Assembly: GCF_000943545.1 (NCBI RefSeq)
Contig: NZ_JTHP01000026.1
Coordinates: forward strand, 1-64,000
DNA length: 64,000 nucleotides
Source of the DNA: Paenibacillus terrae
GTDB lineage: Bacteria; Bacillota; Bacilli; Paenibacillales; Paenibacillaceae
Direction: 5' to 3'
The notes under the pieces are model-generated. The model ran no database searches, was not told where the DNA came from, and saw only the letters and a program-made list of their open reading frames with translations. Below, one piece after another: positions 25,481 through 34,702 of the stretch (the stretch's first letter is position 1; every line of letters begins with the position of its first letter). Both the position numbers and the translations under genes were made by a program.

Positions 25481-25506
25481 AATCCATCGTGGCTGCCACG
25501 GATTTT
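25481..25506 (+). terminator. Weak terminator-like hairpin
   Basis: AATCC and CGTGG (25481-25492, two-base bulge) pair with CCACG and GATT (25496-25504), followed by TTTT. It lies eight bases after the protease gene. The T-run is short, so it may only reduce read-through to the hydroxyproline genes. Confidence 0.35.
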
Positions 25507-25611
25507 AAAGTGAACTTGCAAGGGTGGAGATTCGGGGACAAAGTCGGCTTGATTATGATGCGTATGATTATGATGTACTCGGGCTTGAGTGGTCGGAGGG
25601 AGGGGAAATGA

Positions 25612-26820
25612 ATGAAACACGATGCGGCAGATCTGGTCGTTGTAGGTGGCGGGATCATCGGGGTAGCTATCGCTTATTATGCGGCAAAATCCGGTTTGAA
25701 GGTTGTGCTGGCTGAGCGAGGGGAGATTGCTGGAGGCACTTCGTCCCGTTGTGATGGAAATATTTTAGCGATCGACAAGGAGCCGGGATTTGACAGCCGA
25801 ATGTCGCTGGTATCACAGGAGCTGGTGGCAGAGCTGGCTAGAGAACTGGAGGATGAGTTCGAGTATCGTGCGCCGGGCAGTATTTTGGTCTGTGAAAATG
25901 ATCAGGAGATGCAGGCGGCAGAGCAGTGGGTGGCCCGTCAGCAGCAGGAGGGACTTCCGTTTCGCATGCTGGATCAGCAGGATCTGCAGGAGGAATGGCC
26001 GCATTTGGCTAAAGATTTGCCGGGCGGGCTGGAATGTGCGACAGATTCAACCGTGAATCCGGTGCTGATGACGTATGCACTGGCCGGGGCCGCACGTCGG
26101 ATGGGAGCCAGATTACTGCCGCGTACGCCGATACAGTCCGTCCTCAAGGACGAAGGGGGGAACGTCCGGGGAGTGGAGACGCCTCATGGTGTTATCCACG
26201 CTGGAGCGGTGGTGCTGGCGGCAGGCGTATGGACACGCAGCATCGGTCAATCACTCGGTCTTCATCTTCCGATTAAGCCGCGCAAAGGACATATTCTGGT
26301 GTCTGCCCGGATGCCCTCGATCGGGAACCGGAAGGTGATGGAGTTCGGGTATCTGATGAGCAAGTTTGGCGGGCAGCGGAGTGTGGATGAGGTGTATGAA
26401 AAATATGGTGTAGCACTGGTATTCGAGCCGACCGCATCGCAAAATATCCTGATCGGCAGTAGCCGTCAGTTTGTCGGTATGGATACAGGTGTGGATCAGC
26501 AGGTGATCCGGTTAATCGCCCGCAGAGCGATTCGCTTTTTTCCAGACTTGGTAAACGTGCCGCTGATGAGGGCATATACCGGATTGCGGCCATGGACGCC
26601 TGATCACTTGCCGATTGTATCGGCGGTGAACGAAATACCAGGGCTGTTTATCGCCTCGGGCCATGAAGGAGACGGTATTAGCCTCGCGGCAGTTACGGGG
26701 AAGCTGGTGACCGAAATGGTACGCGGCGAATCGACTTGCATTCCGGTAGAGCCCTTGCGGTATGACCGATTTGGGGAAGCTTTTAGCAGCAATCAGCTTT
26801 ATGGGGAGGTAACCGGATGA
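25612..26820 (+). CDS. FAD-dependent D-hydroxyproline/glycine oxidase-type dehydrogenase subunit
   Basis: A 402-residue DAO-family flavoprotein. The FAD-binding start is DLVVVGGGIIGVAIAYYAAKSG with the GxGxxG pattern, followed by GGTSSRCDGNILAID, and the C-terminal FAD motif is LFIASGHEGDGISLAAVTGKLV. Proteins of this type act as the substrate-oxidising subunit of heteromeric D-hydroxyproline dehydrogenase. Here it would convert cis-4-hydroxy-D-proline to pyrroline-4-hydroxy-2-carboxylate with the subunits encoded at 30304-32167. GGAGGGAGGGG precedes the ATG, and its stop overlaps the epimerase start by four bases, so the two are coupled. Specificity comes from context. Confidence 0.8.
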   Translation: MKHDAADLVVVGGGIIGVAIAYYAAKSGLKVVLAERGEIAGGTSSRCDGNILAIDKEPGFDSRMSLVSQELVAELARELEDEFEYRAPGSILVCENDQEMQAAEQWVARQQQEGLPFRMLDQQDLQEEWPHLAKDLPGGLECATDSTVNPVLMTYALAGAARRMGARLLPRTPIQSVLKDEGGNVRGVETPHGVIHAGAVVLAAGVWTRSIGQSLGLHLPIKPRKGHILVSARMPSIGNRKVMEFGYLMSKFGGQRSVDEVYEKYGVALVFEPTASQNILIGSSRQFVGMDTGVDQQVIRLIARRAIRFFPDLVNVPLMRAYTGLRPWTPDHLPIVSAVNEIPGLFIASGHEGDGISLAAVTGKLVTEMVRGESTCIPVEPLRYDRFGEAFSSNQLYGEVTG

Positions 26821-27818
26821 GTGTACCAGGCAAAATTACGACGATTGATACCCACACGGGAGGAAATCCGACGCGGACAGTCATTCACGGTGCGCCCAAG
26901 CTGGTGGGTCATACGATGCTGGAAAAGATGACGTATATGGCAGAGCATCATGATGATTTTCGTCGTCTGCTGATGTTCGAGCCGCGCGGGCATGAGGTCA
27001 TGTCGGGTTGTATTTTAACAGAATCCTGCCATCCGGGTGCCGATATCGGTGTGGTCTTCGTGGAGACAGGCGGCTACTTGCCGATGTGCGGCCACGATAC
27101 GATTGGCGTATGCACGGCGCTGATGGAAGGCGGATTGATTGCTGCGGACAAAAAAACGATTTTGCTGGATACCCCAGCAGGCCCGGTTCAAGTGCTGCTG
27201 GATGTAGACGAGGGAAAAGTGCGACAGGTGACGTTCACGAACATTCCTTCTTTTGTTTACCGTCGGGAGGTAGAGGTGGATGTCGAGGGGATCGGTCTAG
27301 TCACGCTGGATATTGCGTATGGAGGTAACTTTTACGGCATTATTGAGGCGGCTTCCATCGGTCTTGCGCTGGAGCAGAGCAATGGGGCAGAGATTGTACG
27401 AACGGCGGTGCGGATTCGGGAGGCGGTGAATGCTGTGATTGAGGTGGTGCATCCTGAAAATCCGGTCATCCAGGGACTGACGCATATTGAATTTTACGGG
27501 GAACCTGTGGCTTCGCAGGCCGATTGCCGCAATGTAGTCGTCATTCCGCCGGGAGGCATCGACCGTTCACCTTGTGGCACAGGAACCTCGGCCAAGGTAG
27601 CGGTGCTACACGCCAATGGAAAGCTGGGCTTGCATGAGTCATTTGTACACGAAAGCATCACAGGCTCCATGTTTCGGGCTGAAATTGTGGGGGAAACACA
27701 GGTAGGCCCTTATTCGGCAGTGATTCCGCAAATTACAGGCTCGGCTTGGGTGACGGGACATCATCAATTTGTGGTTGATCCAGAGGACCCGCTCAGAGCA
27801 GGATTTTTACTTATGTGA
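26817..27818 (+). CDS. 4-hydroxyproline 2-epimerase (proline racemase family)
   Basis: A 333-residue cofactor-free epimerase that inverts C2 of trans-4-hydroxy-L-proline to give cis-4-hydroxy-D-proline, the first step of hydroxyproline use. Both catalytic cysteines are present: Cys91 in MCGHDTIG and Cys253 in DRSPCGTGTSAK. The second cysteine separates it from trans-3-hydroxyproline dehydratases, which carry Thr there. The N-terminus has the family stretch IDTHTGGNPTR. It overlaps the preceding flavoprotein gene by ATGA. True proline racemase is the alternative, but the neighbouring deaminase and semialdehyde dehydrogenase favour hydroxyproline. Confidence 0.88.
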   Translation: MSVPGKITTIDTHTGGNPTRTVIHGAPKLVGHTMLEKMTYMAEHHDDFRRLLMFEPRGHEVMSGCILTESCHPGADIGVVFVETGGYLPMCGHDTIGVCTALMEGGLIAADKKTILLDTPAGPVQVLLDVDEGKVRQVTFTNIPSFVYRREVEVDVEGIGLVTLDIAYGGNFYGIIEAASIGLALEQSNGAEIVRTAVRIREAVNAVIEVVHPENPVIQGLTHIEFYGEPVASQADCRNVVVIPPGGIDRSPCGTGTSAKVAVLHANGKLGLHESFVHESITGSMFRAEIVGETQVGPYSAVIPQITGSAWVTGHHQFVVDPEDPLRAGFLLM

Positions 27819-27933
27819 GCATTTTGCATCAATTCAAAGAGCGGCTTTCCATCAGCAGCACATAGATCGGAATGATTCTATCCGTCTATATATTGTACCC
27901 GCGAGCGACTGGAATCGAAGGATGCAACATACT
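27818..27933. repeat. MITE-like palindromic repeat, family 2, copy 2
   Basis: The left end AGCATTTTGCAT (27818-27829) is identical to copy 1, while the right end ATGCAACATACT (27922-27933) has decayed at two positions. The core ATCGGAATGATTCTATCCGTC and the shared TCTATATATTGTAC confirm kinship (quoted in part). As in copy 1, the first base is the last base of the upstream gene's TGA stop codon. Confidence 0.72.
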
Positions 27934-27971
27934 GGATATCAAAATAAAGATGGGAAAGGGTTGGTGAGCAT

Positions 27972-28859
27972 ATGGCACGTTTTGAAGGTGTATATGTGGC
28001 GTTGGTTACACCGTTCACGGCAGAGCTGGAGGTCGATTACAAACGTCTGACCGAGCTGTGCGAGCATCTGATTGCAAACGGCATTAGCGGACTGGTTCCT
28101 ACGGGATCACTGGGAGAATATGCAGCTTTGTCCGCGGAGGAACGGTCGCAGGTTGTGCATACGGTAATTGACGCTGCGGCGGGGCGGGTCCCGGTCGTTG
28201 TCGGCTCGGCGGCTCCATCCACCAGGCAGGCGGTGCATTGGGTACAGCATGCAAAGGATGCCGGAGCAGCTGGCGTCATGGCGCTGCCGCCCATTAATTA
28301 CAATCCGCTGCCTCATGAGGTAACGGCCCACTATGAAGCATTGTCGGAGGTAGGCTTGCCCATCATCGCATACAATAATCCCCATGATTACAAGGTCGAT
28401 ATGACCCCGGATATCCTTGCGGACTTGTCGCGCATTGAAAATATCGTAGCGGTTAAGGAATTTTCAGGTGATGTACGACGTATTCACGCTATTTTGGAAA
28501 ATACAGAGCTGGAGGTCATGGTGGGGGTAGATAATCTGGCTATGGAGGGGGCGTTATTCGGCGCGACAGGCTGGATTTCGGGGGTACCTAATGCGTTACC
28601 CAAGGAAGGGGTAGAGCTGTTCCAGCTTGCACAGGCGGGAAATATAGCGGAAGCTTCCGCTTTGTATCGCAGGCTGCTACCGTTGTTCCGCTATGATGCC
28701 AGCCCGCAACTCGTACAGTCCATTAAATACATGATGGAGCTGGCCGGATTTCCGGTCGGCCCGACACGCCCGCCCAGACTTGCGCTGCCACAGGCGGATT
28801 ACGACCGCATTCGCGAAGCTTTTGAGGTGGCGGTTCGTCCGAGCGGGGTTTCATCCTGA
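27972..28859 (+). CDS. DapA-family pyrroline-4-hydroxy-2-carboxylate deaminase
   Basis: A 295-residue TIM-barrel lyase of the dihydrodipicolinate synthase family. The Schiff-base lysine is Lys162 in VAVKEFSGD, the partner tyrosine Tyr134 in IIAYNNP, and the substrate loop is TGSLGEYAAL. In hydroxyproline operons this paralogue deaminates pyrroline-4-hydroxy-2-carboxylate to 2-oxoglutarate semialdehyde and ammonia. The start ATG follows a purine-rich AAAGGG. It sits between the epimerase and the aldehyde dehydrogenase, exactly where that reaction falls in the pathway; on sequence alone an aldolase or lysine-biosynthesis role could not be excluded. Confidence 0.85.
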   Translation: MARFEGVYVALVTPFTAELEVDYKRLTELCEHLIANGISGLVPTGSLGEYAALSAEERSQVVHTVIDAAAGRVPVVVGSAAPSTRQAVHWVQHAKDAGAAGVMALPPINYNPLPHEVTAHYEALSEVGLPIIAYNNPHDYKVDMTPDILADLSRIENIVAVKEFSGDVRRIHAILENTELEVMVGVDNLAMEGALFGATGWISGVPNALPKEGVELFQLAQAGNIAEASALYRRLLPLFRYDASPQLVQSIKYMMELAGFPVGPTRPPRLALPQADYDRIREAFEVAVRPSGVSS

Positions 28860-28874
28860 ATGGAGGTGAAGACG

Positions 28875-30311
28875 ATGGAGAGCAGAAATTGGATCGGCGG
28901 TGAGTGGCTAAGTCCTTCCGGCGAAGAAATGGTGGTTCGCAATCCTTCCGCGCTGAAAGAGGAGGTGGGTGTCGTCCATTTTTCAGATACGGGCGATATT
29001 ACACAGGCCGGGGAGGCGGCACGGCTTGCACAGGCGGGATGGTCGGCATTAAGTCCGGCAGCGCGGGGAGCTTATTTGTTCAAAGCAGCCGGGTTGCTGG
29101 AGGCGAGCGTGTCCGAATTGGCTGAGCTGGCCAGCCGTGAGATGGGCAAGCCGATTACAGAGCTGCGCGGAGAGGTCATGCGAGGCGTGCATCTGCTCCG
29201 ATACTACGCGGCAGAGGGCGTACGTTCCATAGGTACGGTTATCCCTTCGAATGAGCCGGGAGTGCTCCAGTACACGAAGCGTATTCCGCTGGGCGTAACG
29301 GCTGTCATTACGCCGTGGAATTTTCCGGTAGCCATTCCGCTCTGGAAAATCGCCCCCGCACTCTTGTGCGGAAACACGGTCATCTGGAAGCCTGCCGAAA
29401 GTGCTTCATTAACCGCGGTACGGGTGGCAGAACTGTTCGAGGCTGTACAGCTTCCACCGGGGGTATTGAACCTTGTCGTCGGGCAGGGCAGTCGCATTGG
29501 CGATGCCCTGCTGGAGCATCCGGCATTGGATGCGGTCAGCTTCACGGGTTCTACCACTACAGGTTTGGGCATTGCCGAGCGGTGCGCGCGCCGTAACATC
29601 AAGTACCAGACTGAGATGGGCGGTAAAAATGCCGCTATTGTGCTAAAGGATGCAGATATAGCGCAGGCGGTAGCGATGATTGCCAGCGGAGCCTTCCGAT
29701 CAGCCGGGCAAAAATGTACGGCAACCAGCCGGGTGATCGTGGAACGGTCTGTCTATGAAACGTTTACGGAAGCCTTGCGCCAAGCGGTGGAAAAAATTCA
29801 GATCGCCCCGGCGCTGGACCCCGGCGCGTATCTCGGACCTGTGGCATCCGCAGGTCAGTACGAGAAGGTCATGTCCTATGTCGCGCTGGCCCGTCGGGAA
29901 GCAGATATTTTGGCCGAGGGCGGAGCCGCCGCCGGGACAGATAACGGGTATTATGTGCGTCCGCTGGTGGCAGCCGGGCTGGATTCGTCACATCCGTTGA
30001 TTCAGGAGGAGATTTTTGGCCCCGTGATCGGTGTCATGCAGGCGGACGACTTCGAGGATGCGATTCGACTGTGCAATGATTCTGTTTACGGGTTGAGCGC
30101 CTCGCTGTTCACCCGCGATTTGCGGCTCGCCCATCGGTTTCTGGATGAAGCGGACGCCGGAATGGTACGGGTTAATCAGGAAACGGCTGGTGTCGAATAT
30201 CAGGCCCCGTTCGGCGGTTTGAAGCGATCCAGCTCACATACCCGGGAACAGGGGCAGGCGGCGCTGGATTTTTATTCAGCCATTAAAACCTGTGCGATCA
30301 GCTATGAATAA
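28875..30311 (+). CDS. 2-oxoglutarate semialdehyde (2,5-dioxovalerate) dehydrogenase
   Basis: A 478-residue NAD(P)-dependent aldehyde dehydrogenase. Catalytic Cys281 is in SAGQKCTATSR and the general base Glu247 in TEMGGKNA; the coenzyme loop FTGSTTTGLGIAE and ITPWNFPVAIPLWK are typical. It would oxidise 2-oxoglutarate semialdehyde to 2-oxoglutarate, the final step of hydroxyproline catabolism. The start at 28875 is preferred over an ATG at 28860 because GGAGGTGAAGACG directly precedes it. Its end overlaps the next small iron-sulfur gene by eight bases. Confidence 0.88.
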   Translation: MESRNWIGGEWLSPSGEEMVVRNPSALKEEVGVVHFSDTGDITQAGEAARLAQAGWSALSPAARGAYLFKAAGLLEASVSELAELASREMGKPITELRGEVMRGVHLLRYYAAEGVRSIGTVIPSNEPGVLQYTKRIPLGVTAVITPWNFPVAIPLWKIAPALLCGNTVIWKPAESASLTAVRVAELFEAVQLPPGVLNLVVGQGSRIGDALLEHPALDAVSFTGSTTTGLGIAERCARRNIKYQTEMGGKNAAIVLKDADIAQAVAMIASGAFRSAGQKCTATSRVIVERSVYETFTEALRQAVEKIQIAPALDPGAYLGPVASAGQYEKVMSYVALARREADILAEGGAAAGTDNGYYVRPLVAAGLDSSHPLIQEEIFGPVIGVMQADDFEDAIRLCNDSVYGLSASLFTRDLRLAHRFLDEADAGMVRVNQETAGVEYQAPFGGLKRSSSHTREQGQAALDFYSAIKTCAISYE

Positions 30312-30615
30312 GCGGGCGGCGGACCAGAGCGAGACGGTTGGGGCGTCAGGTCATTTGCTCGTATGTCGCTGCGAAGAAGTGAGTATGGCGCAGTTGGAGC
30401 AGGCCTGCCGCATGGGAGTGGATACGGTGCGCCAGCTTAAAATGGCTACGCGAGTCACGATGGGGGCGTGTCAGGGCAGGGTATGCCGACAATTGGTCGA
30501 GTCGTGGTTTTACAGTCAGTATCCCGCTGCCCGCCGGGAGGCAGAGTTGTTATCACAAAGGCCCCCGGTGCGTCCTGTAACGTTCGGTCAGTTGGCAGAG
30601 GGAGGATCCCTATGA
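30304..30615 (+). CDS. BFD-like [2Fe-2S] subunit of D-hydroxyproline dehydrogenase
   Basis: A 103-residue protein with the BFD-type iron-sulfur pattern: Cys-x-Cys in LLVCRCEEV and Cys-x4-Cys in MGACQGRVC, about 35 residues apart. In many relatives this domain is fused to the C-terminus of the NAD/FAD subunit; here it is a separate gene. It should pass electrons between subunits of the amine dehydrogenase. The ATG at 30304 lies inside the end of the aldehyde dehydrogenase gene; no strong ribosome site is visible, which fits translational coupling. Its end overlaps the next gene by ATGA. Confidence 0.75.
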   Translation: MNKRAADQSETVGASGHLLVCRCEEVSMAQLEQACRMGVDTVRQLKMATRVTMGACQGRVCRQLVESWFYSQYPAARREAELLSQRPPVRPVTFGQLAEGGSL

Positions 30616-30947
30616 ATCGTGCGCGTATTGTGAACCATCCTATTTTGGGGCCGAAGCCAGAGCGGCGACAGGTGTCTTTCGTTTTCGACGGCCGCCCCAT
30701 GCAGGGCTTGGCCGGAGAGCCACTCGCGGCTGCGCTGCTGGCAAGTGGTGTCCGTTTGCTGAGAAGGAATGAGGAATCCGGCACAGCCAGAGGCATATAT
30801 TGCGCCATTGGGCATTGTAACGAATGCCGCCTGACGGTTCATCCGCTCGGTACCGTCCGTTCCTGTCTGACCAAGCTGGAGGAAGGTATGGTGGTGGAAA
30901 CCGGACGGCAGCTTTCGAATGAAATCACAGGGAGAATTGTGACATGA
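30612..30947 (+). CDS. Ferredoxin-like [2Fe-2S] subunit (HcnA-like) of D-hydroxyproline dehydrogenase
   Basis: A 111-residue Fer2_4-type protein. The cluster cysteines lie in YCAIGHCNEC and a later VRSC, matching the plant-ferredoxin spacing. Such small subunits occur with HcnB- and SoxA-like flavoproteins in hydrogen cyanide synthases and hydroxyproline, opine or octopine oxidases. GGAGG lies six bases before the ATG at 30612. It overlaps its neighbours by four bases on each side, so the 30304-32167 trio is one translational unit. Confidence 0.8.
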   Translation: MNRARIVNHPILGPKPERRQVSFVFDGRPMQGLAGEPLAAALLASGVRLLRRNEESGTARGIYCAIGHCNECRLTVHPLGTVRSCLTKLEEGMVVETGRQLSNEITGRIVT

Positions 30948-32167
30948 ATAAAATGGCGCATCTCATCGTCATTGGCGCGGGTCCCGCCGGATTGTCCGCA
31001 GCGGCATCGGCCGCTGAGCAAGGGTTGCCAGTCACCGTACTGGATGAATTTACGGAGCCGGGTGGACGTATGCCCGGACAGTATCATGAGGAAGGCAGCA
31101 AAGGCTGGTGGGTCGGAAAACACGTTTCGGATGAACTGGTTACCCGTTGCGTGGAGCTTGGGGTGGACATCCGCTGCGGCGTATCTGTGCATGGCATGGA
31201 GTATACCCAAACGTGGGAAATTTCCACCTCCTGTGGATTGTTCACTGCCGATTATGTATTGCTGGCGACCGGGGCCGCCGAAATTCCCGTTCCGCTAGAC
31301 GGTTGGACGCTGCCGGGCGTAATGTCCATCGGGGCCGCGCAGGTGATGACCAACGTTCATTATGTAAAGCCGGGAGAACGCGGCATCATTGTAGGCATGA
31401 ACGTACTGTCCATGGCGATTGCCCGGGAGTTATCCGTCGCCGGGGTGAAGGTGGCGGCGATTACACTGCCGTGCGCCAATCCGCTGGCTGGTACGGCGGC
31501 AGATCCGACAGCCTCCGCCAAGCTGCTGCTACAGCTGTCGGGATTGGCTCCCGCCGCCTGGATGCGTGCAGGCGGCAAGCTGGCAGCAGCGATGCGGATG
31601 GAGGGTCTCATCGCGCGCTGCTATCCCCACAGAGGTTTCCGTCTGTGGGATATCCCGATCCGTTTGCGGACGGCAGTGCTGTCCGTCAACGGGCAGGACC
31701 GGGTCGAATCTGTGACCCTGGTCCACGTTAAACCGGACGGCTCGCCTATTCCCGGCAGCGAGCGCGTCGAACCCGCCGACTTCGTGGCGCTGAGCGGCGG
31801 ATTGTATCCGCTCGCCGAGCTGGCGGCGGTAGCGGGGTGCAAATTCGTGTACAGCCCCGAACTGGGCGGGCATGTTCCACGGCATGGTGAGCGAATGGAA
31901 ACCTCGCTCAAGGGGCTGTACGTTGCCGGAAATATTACCGGCATCGAAAGCGGGCTGGTCGCCATGGCCCAAGGCCGATTAGCCGCCGCCTCCATGATCC
32001 ATGCCGCTGGCCTTAGCGGAGCCGACGGGGAACAACGGATACAGGAGGCGATCCGTGAGGTCCATTTTACACGGAAAAACGCTCTGATCCAGTTTCATCC
32101 CGGCATTACAGAGGCGAGAACGCAGCTGTACCAGCAGTGGGGGCAAACCACTGGCAGCGGGGCTTAA
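30944..32167 (+). CDS. NAD/FAD-binding subunit (HcnB-like) of D-hydroxyproline dehydrogenase
   Basis: A 407-residue pyridine-nucleotide-disulfide-oxidoreductase-like flavoprotein. The first dinucleotide site is LIVIGAGPAGLSAAASAAEQG, and a second lies around RGIIVGMNVLSMAIARELS (about residues 145-165). The C-terminal FAD motif is GLYVAGNITGIESGLVAMAQG. It lacks the C-terminal iron-sulfur domain seen in fused relatives, which is supplied by the gene at 30304. With the ferredoxin-like protein and the FAD subunit at 25612 it would make the electron-transfer half of a heteromeric D-hydroxyproline dehydrogenase. Confidence 0.82.
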   Translation: MNKMAHLIVIGAGPAGLSAAASAAEQGLPVTVLDEFTEPGGRMPGQYHEEGSKGWWVGKHVSDELVTRCVELGVDIRCGVSVHGMEYTQTWEISTSCGLFTADYVLLATGAAEIPVPLDGWTLPGVMSIGAAQVMTNVHYVKPGERGIIVGMNVLSMAIARELSVAGVKVAAITLPCANPLAGTAADPTASAKLLLQLSGLAPAAWMRAGGKLAAAMRMEGLIARCYPHRGFRLWDIPIRLRTAVLSVNGQDRVESVTLVHVKPDGSPIPGSERVEPADFVALSGGLYPLAELAAVAGCKFVYSPELGGHVPRHGERMETSLKGLYVAGNITGIESGLVAMAQGRLAAASMIHAAGLSGADGEQRIQEAIREVHFTRKNALIQFHPGITEARTQLYQQWGQTTGSGA

Positions 32168-32235
32168 CGGCTGGCTGTACTAGATACGCGCTTTCTTTTT
32201 TACATCCCCAATTCGCCTTAAAGGAGGAACGGAAA

Positions 32236-34560
32236 ATGACGCTCAAAGCAAAAGCCCATATGAAAGCAAGACCGTTCGCACTGAACGAGGTGGTGTTGGC
32301 TGAAGGTCCCTTCAAACAGGCGATGGAGTTGAACCGATCCTATCTGCTGGAGCTTCAACCCGATCGTCTGTTGGCGCGTTTTCGGGAATATGCCGGACTT
32401 GCGCCCAAAGCGCCTCAATATGAAGGCTGGGAAGCCATGTCTATTTCCGGTCATACACTGGGACACTATTTGTCCGCTTGCTCTATGATGCATGCTTCGA
32501 CGGGCGACGACCGTTTTAAAGAAATCGCACATTATATTACGGATGAGCTGGACGTTTGCCAAGAAGCGCATGGTGACGGGTATGTATCCGGCATTCCGGG
32601 GGGAAAGGAACTTTTTGAAGAGGTGTCTGCCGGAAATATTCGTTCGAAGGGCTTTGACCTGAATGGTGCCTGGGCTCCCCTGTATACATTGCATAAGTTG
32701 TTTGCTGGTTTGCGTGATGCATATCATTTGACAGGCTGTGACAAGGCATTGGCAGTAGAGCGCAAGCTGGCGGACTGGCTCGGGGGAATTTTGAAGCCGA
32801 TGAATGATGAGCAGATGCAGCAAATGATGTTTTGTGAATATGGAGGCATGAACGAGGTATTGGCGGATTTGTACGCGGATACAGGAGAAGAGAGCTACCT
32901 GCGGCTGGCTGAGTGCTTCTGGCACAAGCTGGTGCTGGACCCGCTTAGCTCGCAGGAGGATTGTTTACAGGGGATTCACGCCAATACGCAAATTCCGAAG
33001 CTGATCGGGCTTGCCAAGGAATATGAGCTGACGAATGATACGAAGCGCCGGGCGACGGTGGAGTTTTTTTGGGATCGGGTGGTGGATCATCATTCGTATG
33101 TCATTGGCGGCAACAGCTTTGGAGAATATTTTGGAGCGCCCGGTGGTTTAAATGATCGCATCGGGCCGCATACGACAGAGACGTGCAACACCTATAATAT
33201 GCTCAAGCTGACCAACCATCTGTTTCAGTGGAATGTATCCGCCAAGGAGGCAGATTTTTATGAGCGGGGTTTGTTTAATCATATTTTGGCCTCTCAGGAC
33301 CCGGTTCATGGGGGTGTAACGTATTTTCTGTCGCTGGCCATGGGTGGACACAAGCATTTTGAAAGCAAGTTTGATGATTTTACATGCTGCGTTGGGACAG
33401 GGATGGAAAACCATGCGAGCTACGGTAGCGGTATTTATTTTCACGATCACGATAAGCTGTATGTCAATCAGTTCATTGCTTCCACGCTGGAATGGAAAGA
33501 CACAGGCGTTACGCTAAAACAAAGCACGTCCTATCCGGATACCGATCATACGACGCTGGAAATTCAATGTGATCAACCTGCCAAATTTATGCTGCTGTTA
33601 CGCTATCCTTATTGGGCTGAAAAAGGGATCACCATCCGCGTAAATGGCAAGGAACAAGCGGTCGTATCGGAACCGGGCAGCTTCGTCTCTATCGCCAGAA
33701 CGTGGATTGACGGCGATGTTGTAGAGGTGACGATTCCGATGTCGCTGAGACTGGAGCAGATGCCGGATAACCCTGACCGGGCGGCTGTTATGTATGGACC
33801 GCTGGTACTGGCAGGGGACCTCGGTCCCATAGATGATCCCAAGGCTAAGGATTTCCTGTACACACCGGTATTCATTCCCAAAACGGATGGGCTGGATGCC
33901 TGGATACAACCCGTGGAGGGCAAAACGAACACATTTCGCACTTTGGATGCAGGCCACCCCCGGGATGTGGAATTGTCTCCTTTGTATAAAATGCATGACC
34001 GCACCTATTCCGTATATTGGGACATCTTTACACCGGAAGCGTGGCAGGAGGCAGAAAAGGAATACACGGCTGCGCGTGAAAAACTGGCTATTCTGGAGCA
34101 GTGTACGATCGATTTCGCCCAACCTGGAGAAATGCAGCCGGAGCGGGATCATAACTTCCAGGGAGATGCTTCGACTCGTACCGGATATGTGAACAACCGA
34201 CCTTACCGGAATGTGGGCATTGACGGCTGGTTTTCTTTTGATCTGAATACAGATCCGGCTGCTCCGATGCTGTTGGTCATCACCTATACAGCTACGCTGG
34301 AAATGCCAAACTGCGGTTTTGATATTTTGATTAACGGTCATCCGCTTGAAAATTTTAGTGATGGCTTTGATGAATCCGACAAGTTTTATAACGTAAATGC
34401 CGCCATTCCGGCTGCATATCTGGAGGGCAAGGATAAGGCGACAGTAACCTTCAAAGCCAAGCCGGGGCAGCGTATCCGCCGATTGTTTGGGCTTAGAATG
34501 GTTAACCAGGACGTGTATGAGCAGCTATATCAGGATGGCAGTTCAGGTGTGCATGAATGA
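32236..34560 (+). CDS. GH127 beta-L-arabinofuranosidase (HypBA1-like)
   Basis: A 774-residue family GH127 (formerly DUF1680) glycosidase. The zinc/nucleophile set is intact: Glu315 and Cys317 in TTETCNTYN, and the adjacent Cys384-Cys385 in DDFTCCVGTG, corresponding to Glu338, Cys340, Cys417 and Cys418 of Bifidobacterium HypBA1. There is no signal peptide (MTLKAKAHMKARPF), so it acts inside the cell on imported glycans. HypBA1 removes beta-1,2-linked L-arabinofuranose from hydroxyproline-linked oligosaccharides of plant extensins. AAGGAGG precedes the ATG. Its position straight after the hydroxyproline genes is strong support for that substrate; GH146-like activity on pectin is the alternative. 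Confidence 0.88.
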   Translation: MTLKAKAHMKARPFALNEVVLAEGPFKQAMELNRSYLLELQPDRLLARFREYAGLAPKAPQYEGWEAMSISGHTLGHYLSACSMMHASTGDDRFKEIAHYITDELDVCQEAHGDGYVSGIPGGKELFEEVSAGNIRSKGFDLNGAWAPLYTLHKLFAGLRDAYHLTGCDKALAVERKLADWLGGILKPMNDEQMQQMMFCEYGGMNEVLADLYADTGEESYLRLAECFWHKLVLDPLSSQEDCLQGIHANTQIPKLIGLAKEYELTNDTKRRATVEFFWDRVVDHHSYVIGGNSFGEYFGAPGGLNDRIGPHTTETCNTYNMLKLTNHLFQWNVSAKEADFYERGLFNHILASQDPVHGGVTYFLSLAMGGHKHFESKFDDFTCCVGTGMENHASYGSGIYFHDHDKLYVNQFIASTLEWKDTGVTLKQSTSYPDTDHTTLEIQCDQPAKFMLLLRYPYWAEKGITIRVNGKEQAVVSEPGSFVSIARTWIDGDVVEVTIPMSLRLEQMPDNPDRAAVMYGPLVLAGDLGPIDDPKAKDFLYTPVFIPKTDGLDAWIQPVEGKTNTFRTLDAGHPRDVELSPLYKMHDRTYSVYWDIFTPEAWQEAEKEYTAAREKLAILEQCTIDFAQPGEMQPERDHNFQGDASTRTGYVNNRPYRNVGIDGWFSFDLNTDPAAPMLLVITYTATLEMPNCGFDILINGHPLENFSDGFDESDKFYNVNAAIPAAYLEGKDKATVTFKAKPGQRIRRLFGLRMVNQDVYEQLYQDGSSGVHE

Positions 34561-34702
34561 TATTTGAGATGTTTCGTGAGAAAAAAGTAACGTTTGATTT
34601 TTAGTCAGTTATGATTTATGATGTAAGAAATATTGGATGATGCTGGAACAATCATTAGGGTATGAACTGATATATTCATCGTTTTTTGCGCGTGAAGCAC
34701 AC

